Assembly: GCF_000722705.1 (NCBI RefSeq)
Contig: NZ_JPFW01000009.1
Location: forward strand, 1-64,000
Reading direction: 5' to 3'
Source: Streptococcus mitis
GTDB lineage: Bacteria; Bacillota; Bacilli; Lactobacillales; Streptococcaceae
Length of the DNA: 64,000 bases
Position numbers and translations under genes: made by a program. Below, in pieces: positions 20,981-32,024 of the stretch; within the stretch, counting starts at the first letter, position 1, and each line of letters begins with the position of its first letter. A model generated the notes under the pieces. That model was not told the origin of the DNA. It searched no databases and worked only from the letters and a program-made list of their open reading frames with translations.

Positions 20981-22960
20981 TTATTTCACATGTTTTGCAA
21001 GTTCTTCTTGCGCTTTTTTATTGGATTCTTCTTTTTCTTTCATCCATTTATCTTGAGCTTTTTGATACTCATCTGCTGTGACTGCCTTGTCTTGAAGTTC
21101 AAGGTATTTGTATCGGAGCGGATCGCTTGTCCCCTTGTTACCTGCGAAAGCGAAAGGTAAAGTAAATGGTACCATCTTAGACAAGATTGGACGTCCTGTA
21201 CGAGATGTCGTTGGAATGACTAGGGCACTATCTGTCAACCAAGCTTGAGCTTCGGCATACTTGTTATAACGTTTTGTAACGTCTGTAGTTTCTTCCCCTG
21301 CTTCATTGACCATTTTATCATAATCATTGAGACCAACCTTCTTAGCAGCCTCATTGTCTTTTCCTGAATCAAATCCTAGGTAAGTTCTCGTATTTTCCCC
21401 CACAGAAGGTTTGATGATATCAAGATAAGTTGATGGATCTGAGAAGTCTGGTCCCCATCCAACGTTATCAGAAAGATCCCAATCCTCACCAGCAGCAGTC
21501 TGTGCAAATAAAGTTACATTAAGCACTTCATCTTTTTGCAATTGTTGGATATCAATAATGACATTATCAGTTCCTAAAGTCGCTTCCAAGGATTGTTTCA
21601 TAGATTGGACGCGCTGAACTTTTGTAGTTGCTGTTTGGTCAACAGGCATATCCAGGTGAATTGGGAATTGTACTCCCTCAGCTTGTAGGGCTGATTTAGC
21701 TTTAGCAAATTCTGCCTTGGCTTTTTCTGGATTGTAAAGACCATCTTGTGCATCAGCAAGATTAATATCCTTCCATTCATCCCCATAAGTCACCAATTTT
21801 TCTTTGACCATATCACCAAAATTCTTACCATCTGCTTGGACAAATGTTGGTGGAACAAAAATATTACGCAAGATTTTGCTTGCTCCAGTTTGTCCATTCA
21901 GCTGAGAGGCATAGGCTGTACGATCAAATCCAAAGGCAATAGCCTGACGAAAATCTTTGTTCAAGAGAGCCTTTTTAGTAGATGTCTTTTGTTCTTCGCT
22001 AGTCTTAGAAGTATATTTATAGGACTGACGGTCGATGTTTGTCCCCACTACATAAGTTGTAGAGTCCTGTTGAGTATAGACAATATTGTCTTTCATACTC
22101 TTCTCAAGCTCTGCGAAACTTGCACTTGTTGGATAGAGACGAGCTGCTGAAAGACTACCATCTTTAAAGTTTTCTGCAGGTTTACTAGTATCTTGCCCAT
22201 CCCAGAATGACAATTTAACTTTGTCAATATGGACATTTTCCTTATCCCAGTAGTTAGGATTTTTAGCAAATTCAACAGCAGATTTGGTTACAATGGATTT
22301 CAACAAATAAGGACCATTATACAAGATACTACTTGGATCTGTCGCTTTAGCAAAATCATCCCCTTTTGAGTTCAAAAACTCTTCATTAACTGGTGCCAAG
22401 ACACCCATTGTTGTTTTAGAATTCCAAAAACTTTCAGGTTTGTTCAAAGTATATTGGACTGTTTGATCGTCAAGGGCTTTAATCCCAACTTGAGAGAAAT
22501 CTTTATTTTCCCCTTTAGCGTAGGCGTCCAAACCTTTAATTGAATCTTGTACCAAGTAAAGGGCTTCTGATTTCTTATCTGTTGCATATTTAAGACCTGT
22601 TACAAAGTCTTGAGCCTTAACAGGAGCATACTCTTCTCCCTCAGATGTATACCACTTGGCGTCCTGACGAATCTTATAAGTATAAGTCAAGCCATCCTTA
22701 GAAACTGACCAATCCTCTGCCATTGAGGGAATAAGGTTCCCGTATTTATCATTTTCAAGCAATCCATCAATCACATTACTAGTAATGTCAGCAGTCGCTG
22801 CCTTACCAGTTGTTAAGTAGTTAAGATTATCTGGGTCTGTCTCGTAGGTAAATGCAAAAGTCTGCTCACCTTTAGCACCAGAACCACCAGAACAAGCCGC
22901 TAAGACACCTGCAGCTAATAAAGTTACTCCCGCAAGAGCCAATACTTTCCTTGTTTTCAT
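20981..22960 (-). CDS. aliA: oligopeptide-binding lipoprotein AliA
   Basis: 659 residues when started at the ATG at 22958-22960 (MKTRKVLALAG) with GAAGGAG upstream. Lipoprotein signal with lipobox LAAC (Cys about 23). SBP_bac_5 peptide-binding fold. It feeds peptides to the Ami oligopeptide permease, whose transporter genes are elsewhere, and so affects competence and colonisation. Strong overall likeness to pneumococcal AliA (for example FWDGQDTSKPAENFKDGS). It flanks pbp1A, the normal position at the right edge of the pneumococcal capsule locus. Convergent with pbp1A. Confidence 0.93.
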   Translation of the reverse strand: MKTRKVLALAGVTLLAAGVLAACSGGSGAKGEQTFAFTYETDPDNLNYLTTGKAATADITSNVIDGLLENDKYGNLIPSMAEDWSVSKDGLTYTYKIRQDAKWYTSEGEEYAPVKAQDFVTGLKYATDKKSEALYLVQDSIKGLDAYAKGENKDFSQVGIKALDDQTVQYTLNKPESFWNSKTTMGVLAPVNEEFLNSKGDDFAKATDPSSILYNGPYLLKSIVTKSAVEFAKNPNYWDKENVHIDKVKLSFWDGQDTSKPAENFKDGSLSAARLYPTSASFAELEKSMKDNIVYTQQDSTTYVVGTNIDRQSYKYTSKTSEEQKTSTKKALLNKDFRQAIAFGFDRTAYASQLNGQTGASKILRNIFVPPTFVQADGKNFGDMVKEKLVTYGDEWKDINLADAQDGLYNPEKAKAEFAKAKSALQAEGVQFPIHLDMPVDQTATTKVQRVQSMKQSLEATLGTDNVIIDIQQLQKDEVLNVTLFAQTAAGEDWDLSDNVGWGPDFSDPSTYLDIIKPSVGENTRTYLGFDSGKDNEAAKKVGLNDYDKMVNEAGEETTDVTKRYNKYAEAQAWLTDSALVIPTTSRTGRPILSKMVPFTLPFAFAGNKGTSDPLRYKYLELQDKAVTADEYQKAQDKWMKEKEESNKKAQEELAKHVK

Positions 22961-23080
22961 AAACTTCTCCTTCATTTTTCTATCCATTATAGCCTCTTTT
23001 TCAAACATTGTCAACAGAATTTTCAGAATCTTTGAAAATTATTTTTTAAACATCTTGTTTGCAAAAATATGAATAATAAC

Positions 23081-23115
23081 AAAAATCCTCAACTACTTTA
23101 GATAGTCAAGGATTT
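23081..23115 (-). terminator. hairpin between the glf relic and aliA
   Basis: AAATCCTTGACTA / TAGTTGAGGATTT with one-base offsets and a following T run on the minus strand. Probably ends transcripts coming from aliD or the former capsule locus before aliA. Confidence 0.55.
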
Positions 23116-23159
23116 ATCAATTATATTTCTGAATAGATACTGTAAGCAGTTTGATTTGT

Positions 23160-23332
23160 TTAATCTAACTCATTTCTTACACACTGCAAAGCTACTCCAA
23201 TGACTTGGTACATATCATAATAACGATAGTGTCCTATCTTTCTCTGTATAATCTTTGATTAATTTTTCGTAGATGTCTGTACCTACAAAAGAGATAGCCT
23301 GTTCTTGCAAATTTTCAGGAGTTTTGCCATTT
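23160..23332 (-). pseudogene. glf: remnant of UDP-galactopyranose mutase (capsule gene relic)
   Basis: Minus-strand translation from 23332 gives NGKTPENLQEQAISFVGTDI then YEKLIKDYTEK, which matches the middle of Glf (typical LEEQAISLVGxDIYxKLIKGYTEK). At about 23235 the frame changes, and RYYDMYQVIGVALQCVRNEL follows, resembling the Glf C-terminus, ending in TAA at 23160-23162. So the 5' half and the segment between these parts are gone. Glf makes UDP-galactofuranose for capsule or galactan and is often the last capsule gene before aliA in pneumococci. The 5' end abuts a BOX-like palindrome. Recognised by eye, not by alignment. Confidence 0.72.
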
Positions 23333-23394
23333 AATACTCTTTGAAAATCTCTTCAAACCACGGCAAGGCGAAGCTGACGTGGTTTAAAGAGTAT
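23333..23394. repeat. short BOX-derived palindrome
   Basis: AATACTCTTTGAAAATCTCT opens with a boxA-like end and the element closes with GTGGTTTAAAGAGTAT, its inverted partner. About 62 bases, so only an end-to-end remnant of BOX. It borders the glf relic. Confidence 0.6.
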
Positions 23395-23575
23395 AAGTTA
23401 TGTACAAAACTAATAAAGTTAGTAATAGACTTACGATAACAAGACAATATTTACATAGTTTTGACTGGACTTTCAAATAATATAGACAAAATTAGAAATG
23501 TAATGAGTAAATTAAATCAAAAAGACAAGCATCAAAAATGATGATTGTCTTCATAGAATACTTCCCTATTGTATC

Positions 23576-25534
23576 TTATTTCACATGATTTTCTGCTTCT
23601 TTTTGAGCTTTTTCGATTGCTTTTTTGCTTTCTTGCTCCCATTTAGTCTTGGCTTCTTCATACTGTTTAGTCGTAACAGTATCTTTTTGCAGTTTCATAT
23701 ACTTATAGTTATAACCGTCCCCCTTGATACCGACCAATGAGTATCCTCTTGTAAATGGTATCACTTTGGTCACAGAAGCAGTCCCTCCTCCTGACATTGC
23801 TGACATAATAAGAGAGTTATCAATCATCCAAGCCTGTGCTTCAGCATATTTCTCATAGCGTTTGCTTACATCTTTATTTTCACTATCCGCATCTTTGAGC
23901 ATTTTAGTGTAAGTATCCAAACCTAGGCTAGTAATCTTCGCTTTATCTTCCTGGGCATCTAGACCAAAAATCTTGAGATAGAATCCATCCTCTGCATTGA
24001 AAGGATTGAGGTAAGTAGATGGATCCTGATAATCCGCTACCCAACCATCAAAACTTAAATCATAATCTCTTGCATTGGGAGTAGGAGCCAAGAAGGCTAC
24101 ATTATTGTACTCATCTGTAGAGAGTTGCTGAACGTCAATAACAAGATTATCAGCACCTAAAACAGACTCAAGAGTCTGTTTCACAGAATTCATACCAGTC
24201 ACAGCATTTTTATTTGTTTGATCAACAGCTATATCCAAGTGAATTGGGAAGGTCACACCTTGACTTGCCAAGTCTTTTTTGGCTTCTGCAAATTTTGCTT
24301 GGGCTTTTTCTTTGTTAAAATAGGCATCCTGCGCATCTGCTAGGTTCATACCTGCCCACTCTGTTCCATAGTTGACCAATTTAGAAGCGACTACTTCTCC
24401 AAAGGTCTTGTCTCCAACTTGAACAAAGGTAGGAGGAACTAGGGTGTTGCGAAGGGTCTTGCTAGCTGCTTCTTCCCCATTTGACTGAGCAGAATAGGCT
24501 GTGCGGTCCAAGGCAAAGTTCACCGCTTGGCGGAAGTTCTTGTTCAAGACAGCTGACTCAGTTGACTTCTTCTGCTCATCTGTCGTTTTAGATGTATGGT
24601 TGTAAGCCTTACGATTGACGTTGAAATTGAAGTACCAAGAAGTCTTGTCCTGCAGGCTATAGACGATATTATCCTTATATTTTTCCTTAGTTTTAGCAAA
24701 GTTAGAACTATTTGGATAAACCCCAGCGATAGAATAAGCTCCACTTTCAAAGTTGCGGATGGTCAATTCTTGGTCTGAACCATCAAAGTAAGCCAATTTT
24801 ACGTGTTCAATTGATACTTTGTCATGATCGTAGTAATGCGGATTTTTCACATACTCAATAGATGATTTTGATGTGAAGTCTTTTAACAAATAAGGTCCAC
24901 TGTAGAGAATACTATCTGGAGATAGGGTACCAAAATCTTTCCCTTTTGAATTTAGAAACTCTTCATTTACTGGGAAAAGAATACTGTTGGTTGTTTTTGA
25001 GTTCCAGTATGGCTCTGGGCGTGTCAAAGTATACTCAACAGTCTGGTCATCAATCGCCTTCACACCAACCTTAGAAAAGTCAGAATCCGCTCCTGTAATA
25101 TAATCATTCAAGCCCTTGATCGAGTTTTGAATCAAGTCAATGGCCTGTGATTTATTGTCAACTGCGTACTTGATCCCTGTCACAAAGTCCTGTGCCTTGA
25201 CTGGGGCGTACTCTTCACCGTCAGCTGTGAACCATTTGGCATCTTTTCTCAATTTGTAGGTATAAGTCAGACCGTCGCTCGAAACAGACCAGTCTTCTGC
25301 CAAAGATGGAACTAGATTTCCGTGGTTGTCATTCTCAAGCAAACCATCAACTAGGTTAGTTATAATTGATGTATTGTCAGCGTAGTAGTCTAATAAATAG
25401 TTAAATGTAGTTGGATTTCCACTAAAGGTTGATGAGTAAGTTTTTGTATCTGAACCTGATTGACCGCAAGCAGCTAAAAGCAAAGCAGCAGCAAAAGTCA
25501 ACCCTGTACCAAGGACACGCTTTTTTGTATTCAT
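23576..25534 (-). CDS. aliD: oligopeptide-binding lipoprotein, AliD-type (AliB-like ORF2)
   Basis: 652 residues. Lipobox LLAAC (Cys about 23), SBP_bac_5 domain, C-terminus QKEAENHVK. Paralogue of AliA, AliB and the 25739-27706 gene. Non-encapsulated pneumococci of the NCC2 type and related species carry two AliB-like genes, aliC and aliD, between dexB and aliA in place of capsule genes; order and length fit that arrangement. In those strains AliC/AliD bind peptides, alter competence and adhesion, and work through the Ami permease. I assign C versus D by order from dexB only. Good AAGGAG site upstream. Confidence 0.85.
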   Translation of the reverse strand: MNTKKRVLGTGLTFAAALLLAACGQSGSDTKTYSSTFSGNPTTFNYLLDYYADNTSIITNLVDGLLENDNHGNLVPSLAEDWSVSSDGLTYTYKLRKDAKWFTADGEEYAPVKAQDFVTGIKYAVDNKSQAIDLIQNSIKGLNDYITGADSDFSKVGVKAIDDQTVEYTLTRPEPYWNSKTTNSILFPVNEEFLNSKGKDFGTLSPDSILYSGPYLLKDFTSKSSIEYVKNPHYYDHDKVSIEHVKLAYFDGSDQELTIRNFESGAYSIAGVYPNSSNFAKTKEKYKDNIVYSLQDKTSWYFNFNVNRKAYNHTSKTTDEQKKSTESAVLNKNFRQAVNFALDRTAYSAQSNGEEAASKTLRNTLVPPTFVQVGDKTFGEVVASKLVNYGTEWAGMNLADAQDAYFNKEKAQAKFAEAKKDLASQGVTFPIHLDIAVDQTNKNAVTGMNSVKQTLESVLGADNLVIDVQQLSTDEYNNVAFLAPTPNARDYDLSFDGWVADYQDPSTYLNPFNAEDGFYLKIFGLDAQEDKAKITSLGLDTYTKMLKDADSENKDVSKRYEKYAEAQAWMIDNSLIMSAMSGGGTASVTKVIPFTRGYSLVGIKGDGYNYKYMKLQKDTVTTKQYEEAKTKWEQESKKAIEKAQKEAENHVK

Positions 25535-25649
25535 CTTCTTTCTCCTTTATGTCAGTTTTTATAACATAAGCTTATTTTACCAAATTAGTAGGGATTTGTA
25601 AAGTTAATTGAATTTCTAGAATGGAAGTTTATAAACTATAGACATTAAA

Positions 25650-25693
25650 AAAACAAAGGATTTCTGTCTTTCATACAGTCTTCCCTTGTTTTT
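25650..25693 (-). terminator. terminator after the AliC-type gene
   Basis: Stem AACAAGG..GACTGT / ACAG..CCTTTGTT around a five-base loop with long T run on the minus strand, between the two AliB-like genes. Confidence 0.7.
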
Positions 25694-25738
25694 ATGCGTT
25701 TTATTGACTAAAAATCATTTGTGGAAACGAGCCTAGAC

Positions 25739-27706
25739 TCATTTTACGTGTTTTTCTAAATCCTTTTGATACTGAGCATTCGATTCTAGTTTTTCCTTTT
25801 GCCACTTCTTGAGAGCTGCCTCATACTCTTTCGTTGTGACAATATCATTTTGAAGTTCCATTCCTTTAAAAATAAATGGATCCCCTTTGATACCAACTTG
25901 TGAATAAGCTTTAGTAAATGGCACAGCACGACTTACCATAGGAGAACCTCCTGAAGACGCCACTGGAATAAGGAGAGAACTATCTGTTACCCAAGCTTGA
26001 GCCTTAGCATATTTCTCATAACGTTTATCAAGATTGGTCGTCTCAGAAGCAGCATCGTCCAAGAGCTTCTTGTATTCATCCAAGCCAACTTTCGCCATGA
26101 CTTCAGGATCCTTGCCCTTTGTTATACCTAGGTGTTTCAAGGCAGAACCCTTCTTAGCATCTAAAATATTGAGATAGGTTGCTGGATCTTGGTAATCTGG
26201 CCCCCAACCTGTTCCGTTCAAATCATAATCTTTTTGAGTTGGCACTTTTGCTTGGGAAGTAATACTTTCCTTCTCATTATCTGTCATTTGAAGAACATCT
26301 ACAATGACATTCTCAGAACCAAGCGTTTCTTCAATCGATTGTTTTAATGAATTTGTCTGTTGAACTGCAACTACATCTGTCTGTTCTACTGGCACATCCA
26401 AATGAATCGGGAAACTTACTCCCTTAGCTTGCAATTCTGACTTCGCTTTCTCAAATGCAGATTTAGCCTTTGTAGGATTGTAAATTGTATCCTTACCATC
26501 TGTGAGAGTTACATCTTTCCACTGTTCTCCATATTTCAGTAGTTCATCCTGAGCCAGCTGTCCGAAGGTCTTCCCTGCTACCTGAACATAATTATCTGGC
26601 ACTAGACTATTACGAATAATCTTATCCGCACCTTCTTCACCGTTTAATTGAGCTGTATAGGCGTGACGATTGAAGGCAAAATTAATCGCTTGACGGAAAT
26701 TTTTATTCAGCATAGCTTCTTTGGTAGAAAGTTTTTGTCCTTCATCTGTCTTGGCTGTTTTATTATATGATTGACGATTTACATTAAAAGTAAAGTAATA
26801 ACTAGTTGCTTCCTGAGGGCTATAAATAATCTGATCTCCATATTTCTCTTTGGTTGAAGCAAAACTTGAACTATTTGGGAAAAGTCTCGCTGTATTATAT
26901 GCTCCTGTAGCGAAACTACGGATAAGGGATTCTTGATCTGATCCGTCATAGAATGTTAATTTTACATTATCAATCTTGACATTTTCCTTATCCCAATAGT
27001 TAGGATTTTTTTCATATTCAATCACAGATTTAGAAATCAAAGATTTCAAAAAATATGGACCATTGTAAAGAATACTTGATGGGGTTGGCGCTCCGTAATC
27101 CTTGCCTGTTGCATTCAAAAATTCTTCATTTACAGGAAGCATGGTTGCAGTGGTTACTTTCGAGTTCCAAAAACTTTCTGGTTTATTAAGGGTATATTCT
27201 ACCGTATAATCATCAAGAGCTTTAACACCTACAGTTGAGAAATCATTGGTCTCACCACTAACATAAGCTTCCAAACCTTTGATTGATTTTTCAATCAAAG
27301 AAAGACCATCTGACTTACCATCTGCTGCATGTTTCAAACCTGTAACAAAGTCCTGAGCCTTAACTTCTGCATACTCCTCTCCTTCAGAAGTATACCACTT
27401 CACACCCTTACGAAGTTTGTAAGTGTAAGTCAAGCCATCAGCTGAAACAGTCCAATCCTCTGCTAAAGACGGAACAAGATTCCCATATTTATCATTCTCT
27501 AAAAGACCATCAACAACATTTCCAATCACGTCAGAGGTCGAACTTTTACTCGTAATACTATAATCCAAGGAAGACGGATCTACTGCATAGACATAAGAAA
27601 AACTCCTCGGGGCATCTGCTTTCTTATCACTTTTCCCACAAGCCGTTAAAAGAAGGGCTGCACCCATCGTTAATCCTGCTCCTAAAATCCACTTTTTAGA
27701 TTTCAT
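25739..27706 (-). CDS. aliC: oligopeptide-binding lipoprotein, AliC-type (AliB-like ORF1)
   Basis: 655 residues from the ATG at 27704-27706 with AAAGGAG at good spacing; a TTG two codons earlier is possible. Lipobox LLTAC, SBP_bac_5 fold, and a C-terminal KDLEKHVK shared with AliA and AliB. Lies 278 bases from dexB on the same strand, exactly where the capsule operon begins in encapsulated pneumococci. It has a terminator on both sides, so it is probably monocistronic. The ligand is a host or bacterial peptide, not deducible from sequence. Confidence 0.87.
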   Translation of the reverse strand: MKSKKWILGAGLTMGAALLLTACGKSDKKADAPRSFSYVYAVDPSSLDYSITSKSSTSDVIGNVVDGLLENDKYGNLVPSLAEDWTVSADGLTYTYKLRKGVKWYTSEGEEYAEVKAQDFVTGLKHAADGKSDGLSLIEKSIKGLEAYVSGETNDFSTVGVKALDDYTVEYTLNKPESFWNSKVTTATMLPVNEEFLNATGKDYGAPTPSSILYNGPYFLKSLISKSVIEYEKNPNYWDKENVKIDNVKLTFYDGSDQESLIRSFATGAYNTARLFPNSSSFASTKEKYGDQIIYSPQEATSYYFTFNVNRQSYNKTAKTDEGQKLSTKEAMLNKNFRQAINFAFNRHAYTAQLNGEEGADKIIRNSLVPDNYVQVAGKTFGQLAQDELLKYGEQWKDVTLTDGKDTIYNPTKAKSAFEKAKSELQAKGVSFPIHLDVPVEQTDVVAVQQTNSLKQSIEETLGSENVIVDVLQMTDNEKESITSQAKVPTQKDYDLNGTGWGPDYQDPATYLNILDAKKGSALKHLGITKGKDPEVMAKVGLDEYKKLLDDAASETTNLDKRYEKYAKAQAWVTDSSLLIPVASSGGSPMVSRAVPFTKAYSQVGIKGDPFIFKGMELQNDIVTTKEYEAALKKWQKEKLESNAQYQKDLEKHVK

Positions 27707-27835
27707 AACCAAACTCCTTTAGTAATATGTTATTTCCACCATTATACTCTATTTTATTCTAAATGCAAGAGCTTTCGACAGATTTTTTAGAAAATTCTAA
27801 CAGATATTATTCAAAAACATTTCAGTTGTAGATAG

Positions 27836-27942
27836 AGCACTCAAATCACATCTTTGAGGTCGGATAAATAGCTGACCGAGCTAAAGCATATCTACAGTAT
27901 CCAAGGATAACCTTATTTGAGAAGTTTTTTGAAGAGTACTAT
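27836..27942. repeat. degenerate BOX-like sequence upstream of aliC
   Basis: Contains TTTGAGGTCGGATAAATAGC, resembling boxC/boxB junction, and ends TTTTTTGAAGAGTACTA like a decayed boxA. Heavily mutated, so assignment is tentative. Confidence 0.35.
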
Positions 27943-27978
27943 AAAAAAGAACCTCAGCCCCAAAAGCTGAAGATTCTC
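27943..27978 (-). terminator. dexB terminator
   Basis: Stem GAATCTTCAGC / GCTGAGGTTC with a run of six T on the minus strand, directly after dexB. Confidence 0.8.
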
Positions 27979-27983
27979 TAGCT

Positions 27984-29603
<1,620 letters not shown>

Positions 29604-29746
29604 TCATTATTTTAATAATCTACAGTCTATGATAGCGTTTTTGGGAATTTCGTGCAAGCGTTTGCCTAATCTTTTTACTTCCTTTTTTAACTCCATAGTT
29701 TCCTAACTTCCAATTTTTTATTATAATAGAGGTCAGAGGTAAAAAA

Positions 29747-31231
29747 ATGAAAAAACAAGCTTTTAGTTCTGAACAATATTTGAATCTACAGCGCGACCAC
29801 ATTTTGGAGCGCATTAACCAATTTGACGGCAAACTCTACTTGGAGTTTGGTGGCAAAATGCTAGAAGATTTCCACGCTGCTCGTGTCCTTCCTGGTTATG
29901 AGCCTGACAACAAAATCAAGCTCTTACAAGAATTGAAAGAGCAGGTTGAGGTTGTGATTGCCATTAACGCAAGTAACATCGAGCATTCCAAAGCACGTGG
30001 TGACTTGGGCATTTCTTATGACCAAGAAGTTCTTCGTTTGATTGATAAATTCAATGAATTGGGAATTTTTGTCGGCTCAGTGGTCATCACACAGTACGCT
30101 GGCCAACCAGCTGCAGATGCCTTCCGCAATCAACTTGAAAAAAACGGGATTGATTCTTATCTTCATTATCCAATTAAAGGATATCCGACAGATATGGATC
30201 ACATTATTTCTCCTGAAGGTATGGGGAAAAACGACTACATCAAAACCAGTCGCAACTTGATTGTCGTAACTGCTCCTGGACCTGGTTCTGGAAAATTGGC
30301 AACTTGTATGTCAAATATGTACCACGACCAAATCAATGGTATCAAGTCTGGTTACGCTAAATTTGAAACCTTCCCAGTTTGGAATCTTCCCCTTCATCAC
30401 CCAGTCAACTTGGCCTACGAGGCTGCCACAGCAGACCTTGACGACGTCAACATGATTGACCCCTTCCATCTCCAAACCTACGGAGAAACCACTGTCAACT
30501 ACAACCGTGATATCGAGATTTTCCCTGTGCTCAAGCGCATGTTGGAACGCATTCTAGGAGAGTCTCTATACGCTTCTCCGACAGATATGGGTGTCAACAT
30601 GGTTGGTTTCGCTATTACAGATAATGAGGCTGCTATCGAAGCCTCTAAACAAGAAATCATCCGTCGCTACTATCAGACTGTTCTTGATTTCAAAGCCGAA
30701 AAAGTGGGCGAATCTGCTGTTAAGAAAATCGAGTTGCTCATGAACGACCTCGGCATCACACCTGCAGACCGCAAGGTTGCTGTCGCTGCTCGTCAAAAGG
30801 CAGAAGAAACTGGCGGACCAGCCCTAGCCCTTGAATTGCCAAATGGGGAAATCGTGACTGGTAAGAACTCTGAGCTCTTTGGCCCTACAGCTGCTGCTCT
30901 TATCAACGCCATTAAGAAATCAGCTGACATTGCTAAAGAAGTAAAACTCATCGAACCTGAGCTTGTCAAACCGATCCAAGGTCTTAAAATCGATCATCTA
31001 GGTAGCCGCAATCCACGCCTGCATTCAAATGAAATACTAATTGCACTGGCTATCACAGCTACAGAAAATCCTGATGCTGCTCGTGCTATGGAAGAGCTTG
31101 GCAACCTCAAAGGAAGCGAAGCCCACTCAACCATCATCTTGACAGATGAAGACAAGAATGTCCTTCGTAAATTGGGTATCAATGTAACCTTTGACCCTTA
31201 CTACCAATACGATCGTTTGTATCGTAAGTAA
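29747..31231 (+). CDS. DUF1846 family protein
   Basis: 494 residues, full family length. Conserved start [20 protein letters not shown] and internal [20 protein letters not shown] and [14 protein letters not shown] (phosphate-loop-like) segments. Cytoplasmic; structures of the family are known but not the reaction. Sits between dexB (divergent) and luxS (same strand), as in pneumococcus. A GAGGTAAAAAA site precedes the ATG. Confidence 0.9.
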   Translation: MKKQAFSSEQYLNLQRDHILERINQFDGKLYLEFGGKMLEDFHAARVLPGYEPDNKIKLLQELKEQVEVVIAINASNIEHSKARGDLGISYDQEVLRLIDKFNELGIFVGSVVITQYAGQPAADAFRNQLEKNGIDSYLHYPIKGYPTDMDHIISPEGMGKNDYIKTSRNLIVVTAPGPGSGKLATCMSNMYHDQINGIKSGYAKFETFPVWNLPLHHPVNLAYEAATADLDDVNMIDPFHLQTYGETTVNYNRDIEIFPVLKRMLERILGESLYASPTDMGVNMVGFAITDNEAAIEASKQEIIRRYYQTVLDFKAEKVGESAVKKIELLMNDLGITPADRKVAVAARQKAEETGGPALALELPNGEIVTGKNSELFGPTAAALINAIKKSADIAKEVKLIEPELVKPIQGLKIDHLGSRNPRLHSNEILIALAITATENPDAARAMEELGNLKGSEAHSTIILTDEDKNVLRKLGINVTFDPYYQYDRLYRK

Positions 31232-31325
31232 AGAGTTCAACCTCTCCACTCTCGGGGAGGTTTTCTCTCTGTCTCAGAAGCCAGCTTTATGTTATAATGA
31301 AAGAAGAAAACTGAAAGGATTTACC

Positions 31326-31808
31326 ATGTCAAAAGAAGTTATTGTTGAAAGTTTTGAACTTGACCACACCATTGTTAAAGCACCCTATGTCCGCTTGATT
31401 GGGGAAGAAACAGGGCCAAAAGGAGACATCATCTCCAATTATGATATTCGCTTGGTGCAACCAAACGAAGACTCTATCCCTACTGCCGGCCTTCACACTA
31501 TCGAGCACCTCTTGGCAAAACTCATCCGTACTCGCATTGACGGCATGATTGACTGTTCACCATTTGGTTGCCGTACAGGTTTCCACATGATTATGTGGGG
31601 ACATCATACCAGCGCTGAAATTGCATCTGTTATCAAGGATTCGCTCAAAGAAATCGCTGAAACTACTACTTGGGAAGATGTCCCTGGAACAACCATCGAA
31701 TCTTGCGGAAACTACAAGGATCACAGCCTCTTCTCTGCTAAAGAATGGGCGAAACTCATTCTTGAACAAGGGATTTCAGATGATGCCTTTGAGCGTCATG
31801 TGATTTAA
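31326..31808 (+). CDS. luxS: S-ribosylhomocysteine lyase LuxS
   Basis: 160 residues from the ATG at 31326 ([14 protein letters not shown]) with GAAAGGA upstream; the frame is open further upstream into the previous gene's end but without a better start. Makes homocysteine and the AI-2 precursor DPD in the activated methyl cycle. Metal ligands HTIEH (about 56-60) and the Cys of GNYKDHS (about 128) are present, and [10 protein letters not shown] carries the catalytic Cys. Preceded by a likely -10 (TTATAAT near 31290). Confidence 0.96.
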   Translation: MSKEVIVESFELDHTIVKAPYVRLIGEETGPKGDIISNYDIRLVQPNEDSIPTAGLHTIEHLLAKLIRTRIDGMIDCSPFGCRTGFHMIMWGHHTSAEIASVIKDSLKEIAETTTWEDVPGTTIESCGNYKDHSLFSAKEWAKLILEQGISDDAFERHVI

Positions 31809-31811
31809 ACG

Positions 31812-31853
31812 TAAAAAAGGAACCAGTTTTTTTCATCTGGTTCCTTCTTTTTT
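31812..31853 (+). terminator. luxS terminator
   Basis: Stem AAGGAACCAG / CTGGTTCCTT with a T run, directly after luxS. Confidence 0.85.
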
Positions 31854-31872
31854 ATCCTCAAAATTTTGTCTT

Positions 31873-32024
31873 ATACTCAATGAAAATCAAAGAGCAAACT
31901 AGGAAACTAGCCGTAGGTTGCTCAAAGCACTGCTTTGAGGTTGTAGATAGAACTGACGAAGTCAGTCACATATATACGGCAAGGCGACGTTGACGTGGTT
32001 TGAAGAGATTTTCGAAGAGTATTA
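31873..32024. repeat. complete BOX element (A-B-C)
   Basis: 152 bases with boxA, boxB (GACTGACTTCGTCAGTTCTA-type core, minus strand) and boxC (CAAAGCAGTGCTTTGAG hairpin). Its boxA end TAATACTC begins with the TAA stop codon of clpL (32022-32024). Confidence 0.9.

Noticed and set aside
23333-23394. Possible CRISPR-like or att repeat
   Set aside because: The sequence is a shortened BOX end pair; no array or spacer structure exists anywhere in the window.
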